Source of the DNA: Halioglobus sp. | GTDB taxonomy: Bacteria > Pseudomonadota > Gammaproteobacteria > Pseudomonadales > Halieaceae | Direction: 5' to 3' | NCBI GenBank assembly: GCA_029246385.1 | Contig: JAQWNG010000039.1 | Coordinates: 62,001-126,000 of the forward strand | DNA: 64,000 nt | Part shown: in pieces, positions 44,133 through 56,836 of the stretch | Layout: each line of letters starts with the position of its first letter | Numbering within the stretch: the first letter of the stretch is position 1 | Made by a program: the position numbers and the translations under genes | The notes under the pieces: generated by a model | The model's database searches: none | Seen by the model: the letters and a program-made list of their open reading frames with translations, nothing else | What the model was told of the DNA's origin: nothing

Positions 44133-44711
44133 CTATTGCGCCGTCACGGGGGCTAGTGTTGTCGTTGGCAGTGGCGCGGGTGTTGAGTACTGGAGGCTAG
44201 CAGCATAAAAGCTAATACGGCGCGTGATCTGTGCGGCCAGTTCACTGTACATTTCACCCTGAATCAGCCGAACCTCTGCGGCCTTGCCGACCGCGTTACG
44301 TGGGTTATTCTCCATTTGCTTGACCACTACCACGGTGGTTAGCGGCATAATTTCCTTGCCGCGGGCATCCACTATCTTAAATTCCGAGCTCATGGTGAGT
44401 TCGAGTTCGGCGACTCGGGCTTCGGAATTGAGAGACAGGTTACGTTGTTGAAAGCGCTCTGGCATTAGCACTAGCCCAAAAACGGCATTTTCACGGTCGG
44501 TCCACTGCACATCATTGGCGGCAAGTTGTGACACCACGTCCCGACTGAAGTCACTGTTTGGACTGTTACTGATGAGATACATACTCTTCCACGCTTCAGG
44601 TATAGCCATGTTTCCGACGCCACGCAGTTGAAATCCGCAGGCAGCTAGTAGCCAGGTTATGACCAAAATTACGCTGCATTGTCTAAGGCGACTGCCCATG
44701 GTGAGCCTCAT
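44133..44711 (-). CDS. lptE: LPS assembly lipoprotein LptE
   Basis: A 192-residue lipoprotein. The lipobox is 'LLAACGFQLRG', with the 'CGFxLRG' start characteristic of LptE. It forms the plug of the LptDE outer-membrane complex that inserts lipopolysaccharide. It starts 10 bp after leuS. Two starts are possible (ATG 44711 and ATG 44699). The C-terminus is proline/threonine rich. Confidence 0.92.
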   Translation of the reverse strand: MRLTMGSRLRQCSVILVITWLLAACGFQLRGVGNMAIPEAWKSMYLISNSPNSDFSRDVVSQLAANDVQWTDRENAVFGLVLMPERFQQRNLSLNSEARVAELELTMSSEFKIVDARGKEIMPLTTVVVVKQMENNPRNAVGKAAEVRLIQGEMYSELAAQITRRISFYAASLQYSTPAPLPTTTLAPVTAQ

Positions 44712-44721
44712 CGTTGGGGGG

Positions 44722-47190
<2,469 letters not shown>

Positions 47191-47403
47191 TTAGTATTAG
47201 AGGAAAAATAGTCCGCATTGCGGGCGTTTGTGAGGCCGCTGCGAGTGAAAATTAGAACCAGAGTCTAGCAGTTATTGCAGCGGGCTGCGAAGGGTCTGGT
47301 TAGAAGCCCCTTATTCACCATTGCATGGCTTACCGCGGTGAATTTGGCCGCCCATATTATGCATCGTAGACAGATTGACCGGTCCGCGAGGTGCAAAATT
47401 ACG

Positions 47404-48921
47404 CTAGTTATTGCGCCAGAATCCAATATACATTAGCGCCATCAGTAGCAGGCTAATGAAGCAGCCGGCGATAATAGGAATATTGCCAAAGCTGCTAAAT
47501 GGTGTGTTGCCTAGCATCACTTCTGCCTCTCCTGTTAGCGTACTGGCGACAAATTGCTTTGTCTGTTTCACAACGTGCCCTTGGTGGTCAATGATAGCTG
47601 AGATGCCATTATTGGTAGCTCGAAGTACAAATCGTCCATTTTCACGACCCCGCATTTGGGCGATTTGTAAGTGTTGCCAGGGGCCGATGGAATCACCAAA
47701 CCAGCTGTCGTTACTGATTGTTACAAACAGGTCTGTATCACGAGCGCTTTTTGCGACAAGACCTCCGTAGACGAGCTCATAGCAAATAAAAGGCGCAATA
47801 CGGTAGCCCGCTGCACGCAGTGGCTGTTGCGCTTGCGGTCCGGGACTGAAGGAAGACATGGGTAAATCAAAAAAATCTATCAGGCCGCGTAACTGGTTCT
47901 CCAGAGGGACATATTCTCCAAACGGCACCAAACGCTGCTTATGATAGATACCTTCTCCATAGCCTAATGCGGCAATGCTGTTGTAGTAGATACTGCTGCC
48001 TGCCGCACGAAACGGAATGCCCGTAATCAGGGTAGTGTTGGCATCCTCCGCGCGGCGTGCCAATGGCGCAAGGAAGTCCTGCGCCCGCTGATAGTAGTTG
48101 GGAATTGCTGATTCGGGCCAAATAACAATATCGTGCCCCAATATCGGGTCGGTGGCTTCGCTTAACTGATTCAAGATGGGTTGGTACCACTGTGGATCCC
48201 ATTTATTCTCCTGCGAAACATTGGGCTGGACGATAGCCACAGTAAGTGGATTTTCGCTGGCCTTCGCAACCCACTGCGTCGATTTGAGGATAGCTCCGCC
48301 GCCCCATACTGTGACCATAATGACTGCATAGGTAGCACATGTGATGAATTTTCGGCTGCGCCAGGCAAGAAAAAGACAGGTACCAGAGAGCGCACAGATG
48401 AACGACAGACCGAACACGCCAGTTATAGGCGCCCATCCTGATAACCAAGTTTCAGCATGGGCGTAGCCAAGATAAAGCCAAGGGAAGCCAGTGAGAAACC
48501 AGTCACGTAGCCATTCAAACAGTACCCAAAGCGCCGGAAAGCCTACCAGCATACCGCCCGGTAGGGGCCGCACAAAGTGCACATAGCACCACGCAAAAAT
48601 GGCATGCAGCAGTGCCAGTGCGGCACAAAATAGTGCGGTCAGCCCCGCAGCGAGCAAAATAGTGGCATGGCCATGGACGTGGATACTGACGTAGATCCAA
48701 GAAATTCCGCTACTGAACATGCCCAGACCGAAAAGCCAACCGCGCCAAAGTCCCTGCTTAGCGCTGCAGGCACATAGTAGGTAGGCATACATGGCGCAGC
48801 TTAAGATGCCCGCCGGCCAGATATTAAAGGGCGCCAGTGACAGGGTGACAAGAGATCCGGCCAGCAGGGCAGATACCAGAACGAATAGAGGGTGAAGGCC
48901 AATGCCGGCTTCTGGGCGCAT
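47404..48921 (-). CDS. lnt: apolipoprotein N-acyltransferase
   Basis: A 505-residue inner-membrane enzyme. The N-terminal half has six or so helices; the C-terminal nitrilase-like domain carries the catalytic triad: Glu in 'DIVIWPESAIPNYY', Lys in 'IYHKQRLVPFGEYVP' and Cys in 'IAPFICYELVYG'. It adds the third acyl chain to lipoproteins. It starts 3 bp after the corC/ybeX stop, as usual in this cluster. About 234 bp separate it from leuS. Confidence 0.94.
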   Translation of the reverse strand: MRPEAGIGLHPLFVLVSALLAGSLVTLSLAPFNIWPAGILSCAMYAYLLCACSAKQGLWRGWLFGLGMFSSGISWIYVSIHVHGHATILLAAGLTALFCAALALLHAIFAWCYVHFVRPLPGGMLVGFPALWVLFEWLRDWFLTGFPWLYLGYAHAETWLSGWAPITGVFGLSFICALSGTCLFLAWRSRKFITCATYAVIMVTVWGGGAILKSTQWVAKASENPLTVAIVQPNVSQENKWDPQWYQPILNQLSEATDPILGHDIVIWPESAIPNYYQRAQDFLAPLARRAEDANTTLITGIPFRAAGSSIYYNSIAALGYGEGIYHKQRLVPFGEYVPLENQLRGLIDFFDLPMSSFSPGPQAQQPLRAAGYRIAPFICYELVYGGLVAKSARDTDLFVTISNDSWFGDSIGPWQHLQIAQMRGRENGRFVLRATNNGISAIIDHQGHVVKQTKQFVASTLTGEAEVMLGNTPFSSFGNIPIIAGCFISLLLMALMYIGFWRNN

Positions 48922-48924
48922 GAA

Positions 48925-49797
48925 TTATTGTCGCTGTGTGTTCACGGGCTGATCGTGCACCGGGCTTACTTGGAGGCTATAAATTTTTCGCTGGTCGGCT
49001 CTGACCACCTCAAATTTTAGACCATCGATAACAGTAACCTCGTTACGCACAGGCATACGCCCAAACGCGTGTATGACTAGGCCCCCGATGGTATCGAATT
49101 CCTCATCGCTGCACTCTGCCTCAAAGAAAGTATTAAACTCCTCGATGGGTGTGAGTGCATTCACCATAAACAACTGATCCGCTATTACGTGAATAAACTG
49201 ATCAGCCTCTGTGTCGGTTTCATCCTCGATTTCACCAACGATTTCCTCCAGCACATCTTCGATGGTCACCAGTCCGGCTACGCCGCCGTACTCATCGATA
49301 ACGATAGCCATGTGATTGTGCTTCTCACGAAATTCACGCAGCAGTATGTTCAGACGCTTACTTTCTGGCACCACCATTGTGGCGCGCAGCATGTCTGTAA
49401 CCTTGAACGTGTTCTTATCCGACGCGAGGATTTGTGGCAGAAGGTCTTTGGCCAGTAGAATGCCCAAAACTTCGTCGGGGTTGTCTCCAATCACGGGGTA
49501 GCGGGAATGAGCCGAGGCAATGATTTGAGGCAAAATATCCTTGAGAGTCGCTTCCGCCTTAATGTAGACCATTTGCGATCGCGGGATCATGATGTCTCTT
49601 GTCTGCATGTCACTTACCTGCATCGCCCCTTCCATTATGCTGCGGGCATCCTCGTCGATGACCTCGTTGTCAGCAGCCACAGTAAGCACATCTTCGAGAT
49701 CTCGACGAGTGCGAGGCTCAGAGTTGAACAGTAAAGCTATTTTGTCTACCCAGGATTTATCGCTGGCCAGACCTCCAGAGCGGTCATCGGTCGTCAC
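48925..49797 (-). CDS. ybeX: CorC/YbeX family CBS-domain protein (Mg/Co efflux-linked)
   Basis: A 290-residue cytosolic protein with two CBS domains ('QTRDIMIPRSQMVYIK' and 'VIDEYGGVAGLVTIEDVL') and a C-terminal CorC_HlyC domain ('DTIGGLVIHAFGRMP'). It is associated with magnesium/cobalt efflux and ribosome-related roles in E. coli. It overlaps ybeY by 4 bp, consistent with the phoH-ybeY-ybeX-lnt operon. Confidence 0.92.
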   Translation of the reverse strand: MTTDDRSGGLASDKSWVDKIALLFNSEPRTRRDLEDVLTVAADNEVIDEDARSIMEGAMQVSDMQTRDIMIPRSQMVYIKAEATLKDILPQIIASAHSRYPVIGDNPDEVLGILLAKDLLPQILASDKNTFKVTDMLRATMVVPESKRLNILLREFREKHNHMAIVIDEYGGVAGLVTIEDVLEEIVGEIEDETDTEADQFIHVIADQLFMVNALTPIEEFNTFFEAECSDEEFDTIGGLVIHAFGRMPVRNEVTVIDGLKFEVVRADQRKIYSLQVSPVHDQPVNTQRQ

Positions 49798-50273
49798 AGT
49801 AGAGACTCGCAGGACTGAGTAGGGTTGTAGGGGGACGGGTAATTCAGATCTTCGAGGATGCTGCTTTCCAGAGCTTCCATTATTTTAGCGTCTTTGTCTT
49901 CGATATGATCATAGCCCAACAGATGAAGCGTGCCATGAACGGCCATATGGGCCCAATGTGCACTCTGGCTTTTGCCTTGCTGCGCTGCCTCAATTCCGAC
50001 AACTGGCGCGCAGATGACGATATCGCCCAGCAGGGGTATGTCCAGTTCTTTGGGGAGGTGAGCTGGAAAGCTAAGCACGTTGGTAGCTCCTTTTTTGCCA
50101 CGATAATTAGCGTTCAACTGTGCCATTTCATCTTGGTCGACCAGTCGAACACTGACTTCGACTTTTTTCCGTGTTGTTCGACCCATTAGCGCTGCACCTA
50201 TCCACTTGCGTAACTCTGCTTCTGCGGGCAAGGTTTCCTGGCTCGCTGTCTGAATATCCACGAGCACTTTCAC
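49794..50273 (-). CDS. ybeY: endoribonuclease YbeY
   Basis: A 159-residue metalloprotein. The zinc motif is 'HMAVHGTLHLLGYDH' (H-x3-H-x5-H), preceded by 'LNANYRGKKGATNVLSFP'. YbeY acts in 16S rRNA 3'-end maturation and ribosome quality control. It overlaps phoH and ybeX by 4 bp each. Confidence 0.95.
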   Translation of the reverse strand: MKVLVDIQTASQETLPAEAELRKWIGAALMGRTTRKKVEVSVRLVDQDEMAQLNANYRGKKGATNVLSFPAHLPKELDIPLLGDIVICAPVVGIEAAQQGKSQSAHWAHMAVHGTLHLLGYDHIEDKDAKIMEALESSILEDLNYPSPYNPTQSCESLL

Positions 50274-51301
50274 TGTTTGTTGTGCTCAGACGCAGCGTTA
50301 TTTTCAGAGATATCATAGGCCTCGACAATGCGTTGCACCAGTGGATGACGAACCACATCTTTATTGCCAAAATAGGTAAACCCTAGGCCTTGGACGCCGT
50401 CCAGTATATTGCTTGCATGCGTCAATCCCGATGCTGAGCCGCGGGGCAGATCAATTTGCGTGGCGTCGCCAGTGATTACCGCTGTAGATCCAAAGCCGAC
50501 GCGGGTGAGAAACATCTTCATTTGTTCCCGAGTAGTATTTTGAGCTTCATCGAGAATGATGAAAGCATTATTCAACGTTCTCCCACGCATGAAGGCCAGA
50601 GGCGCCACTTCTATGATATTGCGCTCAATATATTTTCCAACCGTTTCGAATCCCAGCATTTCATAGAGAGCATCGTAGAGCGGGCGCAAATACGGATCAA
50701 TTTTTTGACTCAGATCGCCGGGTAGGAAACCTAACTTTTCGCCCGCCTCTACGGCTGGGCGCACCAGCATAATACGGCGCACCCGCTCCTCCAATAGGGC
50801 CTCTACGCCACATGCGACTGCAAGGTAGGTTTTGCCGGTGCCGGCGGGGCCTATGCCAAAGGTGATATCAAAGTCCTTGACGGTTCTTACATAGGCTTGC
50901 TGGTTTTCGCCCCGCGGCTTGACAGAGATCCGTTTGGTACGAATGATCTGATTGGGTTCAGTGGATGGGTCCGCGCTTGATCCTTGGATCAGCCCTTCCA
51001 CTTTTGCCTCGTGCAAATGCAGATGCAATGACTCTGGACTCAGGGCTATGCCCTGACCAATTTCATCATAGACACGACTCAACAGCTGCTCAGTTGCGGC
51101 CACATTTGCAGCAGGACCACTAAGAGTTAAGAGGTTGCCACGCGCGTTGATGACGACCCCAAGGCACTGCTCTACTTGGCGTAAATGACTATTCAGTTGG
51201 CCACACAACGCTGCCAATTGACGTGCATCATCGGGTTCCAGAATCAGGCCTTGTTGAATCAACTGTCGAGGAGACGGTTGCGGGGGAGGTTTGCTGTTCA
51301 A
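50270..51301 (-). CDS. ybeZ: PhoH-like ATPase (YbeZ)
   Basis: A 343-residue PhoH-family protein. An N-terminal KH-like/R3H-type region precedes Walker A 'FGIGPAGTGKTYLAVACG', 'RPAVEAGEKLGFLPGDL' and Walker B 'AFIILDEAQNTTREQMKMF'. It partners with YbeY and is thought to be an RNA-linked ATPase. It lies 63 bp downstream of miaB and overlaps ybeY. Confidence 0.94.
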   Translation of the reverse strand: MNSKPPPQPSPRQLIQQGLILEPDDARQLAALCGQLNSHLRQVEQCLGVVINARGNLLTLSGPAANVAATEQLLSRVYDEIGQGIALSPESLHLHLHEAKVEGLIQGSSADPSTEPNQIIRTKRISVKPRGENQQAYVRTVKDFDITFGIGPAGTGKTYLAVACGVEALLEERVRRIMLVRPAVEAGEKLGFLPGDLSQKIDPYLRPLYDALYEMLGFETVGKYIERNIIEVAPLAFMRGRTLNNAFIILDEAQNTTREQMKMFLTRVGFGSTAVITGDATQIDLPRGSASGLTHASNILDGVQGLGFTYFGNKDVVRHPLVQRIVEAYDISENNAASEHNKQ

Positions 51302-51364
51302 AGTATCCTGTCGCCCGTTCGAGCAATGCGGTTAGTTATAAGGATATACTGGAATTCGCGGGCG

Positions 51365-52696
51365 TCAACCATCGAATATCACTCCGCGCAGAGAATTAGG
51401 GAGAGCATCGACGATTTCAACATCCACAAAGCACCCAATCAGTGACAAGTCTGTTGCTGAAAAATTCACTGCGCGGTTGTTTTCAGTGCGGCCCTGCAGT
51501 TGCCCTGGATCTTTTTTGGATAGGCCTGTGACCAGAATACGTTGCCTGGTGCCTACCATGCGACGACTGATGGCGGCGGCCTGCTGGAGAATTCGCGCTT
51601 GCAGTATTTGCAGCCGCTGCTTTTTGATGTCTTCGCCGGTGTTATCCGGAAGCTCTGCTGCGGGTGTGCCTGGGCGAGCGCTGTAAATGAAGCTAAACGA
51701 GTTATCGAATCCTATCGTTTCAATCAGTTTCATAGTGGCTGCAAAGTCGTCCTCGGTTTCACCGGGAAAACCAATAATAAAATCTGAAGAGATGCTGATG
51801 TTAGGGCGAATGGCGCGCAGACGGCGTATTTTCGATTTGTATTCTACAGCAGTATGACCCCGTTTCATGGCGGCCAGGATGCGATCAGAGCCGCTTTGCA
51901 CTGGCAGGTGCAAATGGTCTACGAGTTGCGGTATTTGAGCATAAGCGTCTATCAGTGCGTCTGAAAATTCCACTGGGTGAGAAGTGGTGTAACGGATGCG
52001 CTCTATACCCGCGATGCGCGAGACATAATGCAGTAGCTCTGCAAAGTCCACGATCTCGCCCTCGTGATTAGCCCCGCGATAAGCGTTTACATTTTGTCCA
52101 AGCAGGTTAACTTCATGAACCCCGCCCGCTGCCAAGTGAGCGACCTCTGCGATTACATCATCCAGTGGCCTGGAGACTTCTTCACCCCGGGTATAAGGTA
52201 CGACGCAAAAGGTGCAGTATTTGCTGCAACCTTCCATGACGGATACGAAGGCGGTGGGTCCTTCCACCTTGGGCTGAGGAAGATTGTCGAACTTCTCAAT
52301 CTCTGGAAAACTGATATCCACAACCAGTGTGTGGCCCGAGTCACGCTGTTCTAGCATATCGGGCAGCCGATGCAGAGTTTGTGGGCCGAAAACTAGATCC
52401 ACATAGGGTGCGCGACGACCAATTTCTGCCCCTTCTTGGCTTGCGACACAGCCGCCGACTCCAATAATTAAGTTGGGATTTTTTTGTTTCAATTTTTTCC
52501 AGCGGCCCAACTGATGGAATACCTTCTCCTGAGCTTTTTCTCTTATAGAACAGGTATTTAACAGTAATACGTCGGCGTCCTCAGGTTTCTCTGTGGAGAC
52601 TAGGTGATGGCTTTCCTGCAACAGATCACGCATACGATCTGAGTCGTATTCGTTCATCTGACAGCCATGTGTTTTGATGTAGAGTTTTTTGCTCAC
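51365..52696 (-). CDS. miaB: tRNA-2-methylthio-N6-dimethylallyladenosine synthase
   Basis: A 443-residue radical SAM methylthiotransferase. The N-terminal cluster domain shows '[18 protein letters not shown]', '[13 protein letters not shown]' and '[11 protein letters not shown]'; the radical SAM cluster is '[15 protein letters not shown]' (CxxxCxxC). A C-terminal TRAM domain follows. It methylthiolates i6A37 in tRNAs. It is the first gene of the phoH-ybeY-ybeX-lnt run. Confidence 0.96.
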   Translation of the reverse strand: MSKKLYIKTHGCQMNEYDSDRMRDLLQESHHLVSTEKPEDADVLLLNTCSIREKAQEKVFHQLGRWKKLKQKNPNLIIGVGGCVASQEGAEIGRRAPYVDLVFGPQTLHRLPDMLEQRDSGHTLVVDISFPEIEKFDNLPQPKVEGPTAFVSVMEGCSKYCTFCVVPYTRGEEVSRPLDDVIAEVAHLAAGGVHEVNLLGQNVNAYRGANHEGEIVDFAELLHYVSRIAGIERIRYTTSHPVEFSDALIDAYAQIPQLVDHLHLPVQSGSDRILAAMKRGHTAVEYKSKIRRLRAIRPNISISSDFIIGFPGETEDDFAATMKLIETIGFDNSFSFIYSARPGTPAAELPDNTGEDIKKQRLQILQARILQQAAAISRRMVGTRQRILVTGLSKKDPGQLQGRTENNRAVNFSATDLSLIGCFVDVEIVDALPNSLRGVIFDG

Positions 52697-53001
52697 TGAA
52701 ATGTTGCAGCGGATTAATCGCTGATATCGCTCTGTGTGGAATCACGAAGCGTGATTATACAGAGTTGATGGTCGCAAACCTAGTGCGCCCTGCTGCCGTT
52801 TTTCGCTATTCATGGGTGGCGAAGCAAGGCATTGCGCTATAGCTGCCGGGGCGCAGTAAATGTGCAGCTGCAGAGTGCGCGCATACTGAAATTGGTATTC
52901 TGAGGACGTGGTGGTAACATTGCGAGAATTAGAGGTCGGGGGTTCTTTCGCCGCCTGCTTGCAACTTAGTAATGTCACCCCAAGCGCTACATGAGAAGAC
53001 A

Positions 53002-53346
53002 ATGGCCAACCAACCCGTATACAAAGTGATTTTTCAGAACGGCAGTCAGATGTTTGAAGTGTTCGCCCGTCAAATCTATCAGAGCGATATGTGGGGTTTT
53101 ATCGAAGTTGAGGAGTTCGTGTTTGGCGAACGCTCCCAGATTCTGGTGGATCCGGCTGAGGAAAAGCTAAAAAACGAATTTAATGGTGTAAAGCGCAGCT
53201 ATATACCTATGCAGGCTATTATCCGTATTGATGAAGTGGATAAGGAAGGCTGCAGCAAGGTATCTACTGTCACCCCCGCGGATAATAATATAACCACTTT
53301 ACCCTTTGCCGGCCTGAATCCCGGTCAAAAAGGCGGTGAAGAATAG
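53002..53346 (+). CDS. DUF1820 family protein
   Basis: A 114-residue cytosolic protein. 'YKVIFQNGSQMFEVFARQIY', 'WGFIEVEEFVFGE' and 'YIPMQAIIRIDEVDKEG' are the conserved DUF1820 blocks, found in Pseudomonas-like bacteria next to miaB. The function is unknown. ATG 53002 with GAGAAG upstream is the likely start; the open frame to 52972 adds ten residues. It is convergent with the aminotransferase gene. Confidence 0.88.
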   Translation: MANQPVYKVIFQNGSQMFEVFARQIYQSDMWGFIEVEEFVFGERSQILVDPAEEKLKNEFNGVKRSYIPMQAIIRIDEVDKEGCSKVSTVTPADNNITTLPFAGLNPGQKGGEE

Positions 53347-53388
53347 TACTACTGCTGTGCGCTTCAGGGCACAAACTGGCGTTCGTCT

Positions 53389-54672
53389 TCAGTGTTTAAG
53401 GTGAAGATAGTGCTCGATTGAAGCAAGTTTCACGCAGATCACAAAAGCGTTGGTGGCAACTCTCACGTCTTCGAGATGAGGAAAAGTAGGCGCTAAGCGG
53501 ATATTGGTGTCCTGCGGGTCGTCGCCATAGGGGAATGTAGCCCCTGCCGGCGTCAGCTTTACTCCGATAGATTCAGCCAGTTTTACCACGTTTTTGGCCA
53601 GCCCGGGTAGGGTGTTGAAAGATACGAAATACCCGCCACGGGGTGATGACCAGTCCCCCATTCCCCTGTCCGACAGTTCCTGTTCTAGTGCATCTATTAC
53701 ACATTCAAAGCGGAGTCTGATGATGGCGGCATGCGCCGCCATATGCGTTGCAAGTTTGTCTGGATTGGCCAAAAAGCGCACGTGACGCAGTTGATTCACT
53801 TTGTCCGGTCCAATCGTCTGAAAGGCCAAGTGCTGCATGAGGGCCGTCAAATTGTTTTTGCTGCTGGCCAAAAAGGCAACACCGGCTCCGGCAAACGTGA
53901 TTTTAGAGGTGGAGCCGAACTGGAACAGGTTGTCCATCGTGCCGTATTTATGGCACAGGTCTCTGACGGGCATCAGGGGTGGTGCATCGTCATATAACGT
54001 GTGAATTGCGTAAGCGTTATCCCACATTATGATGAAATGGTCTCCCGCAATAAGGCCCAGATGCGCTATTCGCTCTACCGTCTCGTTGCTATAAACGCCG
54101 CCGGTGGGATTGGAGAAGCGCGGTACGCACCAGATCCCCTTAATTGAGGGGTCTTCCTTGACCAGTGTTTCAATGATGTCCATATCCGGCCCGCTGTCGA
54201 GCATTGGGACGCTAATCATCTCAATCCCAAGGTGCTCACAAATGGCGAAGTGACGATCATAACCGGGAGTCGGACACAGAAATTTTACCGCGTCATTGTT
54301 TCCCCAGGCTGAGAGAGGCCCGCGCAGTCCTTCTGTCAGCGCGAAATCAATAGTGTTGTACATCAGCGTTAGACTGGAGTTCCCTGCGACTAAGGTTTCT
54401 TCGGGCGGTGTATTTAGTACCTGAGAGAATAGCGCTCTCGCCTCAGCAAGCCCCCCCAGACCACCATAATTGCGCACGTCAGTGCCGTTCTCTGCTAGGT
54501 AATTACCATGCAGAATTCCGTCCAGCGCATCCGATAAAGCGACTTGCTCGCGGCAGGGTTTGCCCCGAGTAAGATCGAGTGCTAAGTCTAATTCTTTTAG
54601 ACCGTTGTACTGTTGCAACACACTGTCCCGTTGTATTTCGAGTTCAGCGACTGATAGCTGATCGATATGCAT
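53389..54672 (-). CDS. aminotransferase, type Ic aspartate aminotransferase family
   Basis: A 427-residue PLP enzyme. 'LTRGKPCREQVALSDALDGI', 'GGLGGLAEARALF', 'CPTPGYDRHFAICE' and 'VPRFSNPTGGVYSNETV' are typical of the fold type I group with the aspartate aminotransferases of type Ic (as in Corynebacterium); the PLP lysine is in 'FGSTSKITFAGAGV'. It probably interconverts aspartate/oxaloacetate with glutamate/2-oxoglutarate; substrate range is inferred. Stand-alone gene. Confidence 0.85.
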   Translation of the reverse strand: MHIDQLSVAELEIQRDSVLQQYNGLKELDLALDLTRGKPCREQVALSDALDGILHGNYLAENGTDVRNYGGLGGLAEARALFSQVLNTPPEETLVAGNSSLTLMYNTIDFALTEGLRGPLSAWGNNDAVKFLCPTPGYDRHFAICEHLGIEMISVPMLDSGPDMDIIETLVKEDPSIKGIWCVPRFSNPTGGVYSNETVERIAHLGLIAGDHFIIMWDNAYAIHTLYDDAPPLMPVRDLCHKYGTMDNLFQFGSTSKITFAGAGVAFLASSKNNLTALMQHLAFQTIGPDKVNQLRHVRFLANPDKLATHMAAHAAIIRLRFECVIDALEQELSDRGMGDWSSPRGGYFVSFNTLPGLAKNVVKLAESIGVKLTPAGATFPYGDDPQDTNIRLAPTFPHLEDVRVATNAFVICVKLASIEHYLHLKH

Positions 54673-54936
54673 GGCTTGCTCCTCGTATCACGCCATCTAT
54701 AGGTGACGGCAATTGGCAGCGGTGAAGTATAGCGGGAACTGGCGCTCAGAAACACGAACTAAAGCCAACCGCATAGCAAATTTTCGCTCTACTGCTAAAG
54801 CAATTGGTGTTAGAAACAGGCTCGTCAAAACGCGGCGTGGACTCCAGCTATCTGGGCTGCACCATCTGCGTTAACTGGGGGTGCTGTTTGAACATAAACA
54901 GCATTTCAAGCATGCGCGCCGGATCTCGCGCAGGAC

Positions 54937-55914
54937 CTAATTTGGTGCGCGTGCTGTCACAACAGCTCGGCGTGGCGCGGGATGGCCCTCAATTGATTTT
55001 TTTATGTCGTCCGGGTCGAGAAAGTTTTTCAGTGAGTGGAATGTCATCCACTGTGTAGAGCGCTGCTCCTGTATCGTGGTGTCACCGACGTCCACTAGTT
55101 GCGCGTCGACAAAGCCAAGCTTGCATAACCAGCTTAACAAAGTGTCACAGCTGGGCAGAAACCATACATTGCCCATGCGAGCGTAGCGACCTTCCGGTAA
55201 CAGGGTATCGCCCAACTCACCCTCGATGACCAGCGTTTCCAGCACTAACTGTCCCCCTGGTCGCAGGCAGCCCTTAAGTTCTTGTAGGTGATCCAACGGC
55301 GAACGTCGATGATAGAGAACGCCCATAGAAAAGACGGTATCGAAGGCGTGCAGTTTGGCTGGTACTTGCTCAATACCCACGGGCAGTAACCAGACATTGT
55401 CCTGCTGCAAATACTTTTGCAGTGCCCAGAACTGCATTACGAATAGGGGGGTAGGGTCTATGCCAATGACTTCCGCAGCACCTTCGCCCAGCATGCGCCA
55501 ACAGTGATAGCCGCTGCCACAGCCGACGTCGAGTACCCGCCGCCCCTGTAAAGAATCAATGTCTCTGCGCAGCCGATCCCATTTCCAGTCAGAGCGCCAC
55601 TCTGTGTCGATGTGTATACCGAAAAGCTCAAACGGACCTTTGCGCCAGGGATGCAGTCTCTGCAGCGCATCACGCAGCTGTGCCAATACAGACTCGTCAA
55701 CAGGTAGGGCAGAGTTTGCACCTACTCGGGATGTGTCCAGATGAATGCTCTCTACCGGCAGCGATGGCAAGTCCTGCAGAGCCTGCAGCCAGCTTGCTAG
55801 GTCACCGTAGCGTTTATGGCTTAGGCCGCGTTCAATCTGCTGCTCAAGCACTTGTGCCCAGCGCTCCAGCTCGCTACTTCGCCAGTGCGCAATCAATGGT
55901 TGGTAATTAATCAT
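54937..55914 (-). CDS. cmoB: tRNA U34 carboxymethyltransferase
   Basis: A 325-residue SAM-binding enzyme. 'RRVLDVGCGSGYHCWRMLGE' is the nucleotide-binding motif I, 'VFSMGVLYHRRSPLDHLQEL' follows, and 'WRKGPFELFGIHIDTEWRSD' is the CmoB signature before it. It uses carboxy-SAM from CmoA to make cmo5U34 in tRNA. It overlaps cmoA by 4 bp. Confidence 0.95.
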   Translation of the reverse strand: MINYQPLIAHWRSSELERWAQVLEQQIERGLSHKRYGDLASWLQALQDLPSLPVESIHLDTSRVGANSALPVDESVLAQLRDALQRLHPWRKGPFELFGIHIDTEWRSDWKWDRLRRDIDSLQGRRVLDVGCGSGYHCWRMLGEGAAEVIGIDPTPLFVMQFWALQKYLQQDNVWLLPVGIEQVPAKLHAFDTVFSMGVLYHRRSPLDHLQELKGCLRPGGQLVLETLVIEGELGDTLLPEGRYARMGNVWFLPSCDTLLSWLCKLGFVDAQLVDVGDTTIQEQRSTQWMTFHSLKNFLDPDDIKKSIEGHPAPRRAVVTARAPN

Positions 55915-56642
55915 TTAAGTGCGATGAGAGACGCAAAGTTGAAGCACTGAAACCAGACATCGCAGCTCCTGAAGCCGGCGCCATTAATGCGCGTTTTGTG
56001 CTGGTTGAGCGTCTCGGGGATAAGCACCGTTTCAAGTGCTGCACGCTTGCCTGCCACCTCCAGATCACTGTAGCCGTTGTCGCGCTTAAACTGATGATGT
56101 AGTTCGATGTTGAGCTTATCTAGGTGCGGATCTTCGAAGGCAACTTTCTCTGACAGCACCATTATACCGCCTGACTGTAACCCTTCATAGATGCCTTCGA
56201 TCACCGCGTCGCGCAACTCCCTAGGAATGAATTGCAGAGTGAAGTTAAGCACCACCACTGAGGCGTTTTGTATAACGACATCCTGTAAATTAGCGCAGGT
56301 CAGTTCAACTGGGGTGTCATGCGTGTCGATATCGATGATCTTTTTGCATCGATCCAGCATCGCGGTAGAATTGTCCACGCTAATGATTTTACAGTTCGGC
56401 TGGAAAACATTGTGACGCATGGCCAAGGTGGAGGCGCCAAGGGAGCAGCCTAGATCGTAAAGTGAGCTTCCAGCAGCGGCGTACTTCCCTGCGAGCAGTC
56501 CTGTCATGGCCACAATGGTTGGGTAACCGGGCACGGAACGCTTGATCATATCCGGAAATACGCGGGCGACGGCCTCGTCGAACGCAAACAGGCCGTGTTG
56601 TGACAGCGGGTCGGCATAGAGTGAATCGTGGTGTTTACTCAC
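55911..56642 (-). CDS. cmoA: carboxy-S-adenosyl-L-methionine synthase
   Basis: A 243-residue SAM-dependent enzyme. 'YDLGCSLGASTLAMRHNV' is the cofactor loop, with 'FDEAVARVFPDMIKRSVPGY' and 'LNFTLQFIPRELRDAVIEGI' conserved. It converts SAM and prephenate to carboxy-SAM for CmoB. It is the first gene of the cmoAB operon; the promoter is in the 194-bp gap shared with the divergent aminotransferase. Confidence 0.95.
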   Translation of the reverse strand: MSKHHDSLYADPLSQHGLFAFDEAVARVFPDMIKRSVPGYPTIVAMTGLLAGKYAAAGSSLYDLGCSLGASTLAMRHNVFQPNCKIISVDNSTAMLDRCKKIIDIDTHDTPVELTCANLQDVVIQNASVVVLNFTLQFIPRELRDAVIEGIYEGLQSGGIMVLSEKVAFEDPHLDKLNIELHHQFKRDNGYSDLEVAGKRAALETVLIPETLNQHKTRINGAGFRSCDVWFQCFNFASLIALK

Positions 56643-56836
56643 AACTAGTTTTAGCGCCGAAAATAGGGAAACGTTTTAGTAGGTATCATTCTAGCAAGAA
56701 GTTTAGCATGAATTAAAACGGTACGTGACTGCTATGAATAATGTCAGCGAGATAGGGGTTGGGCTATACTGCTGACCCTGTCACTGTCGCTCCTCAATGA
56801 GCGGTTGATACAGATGTAAATCACTGGGGAATCCTG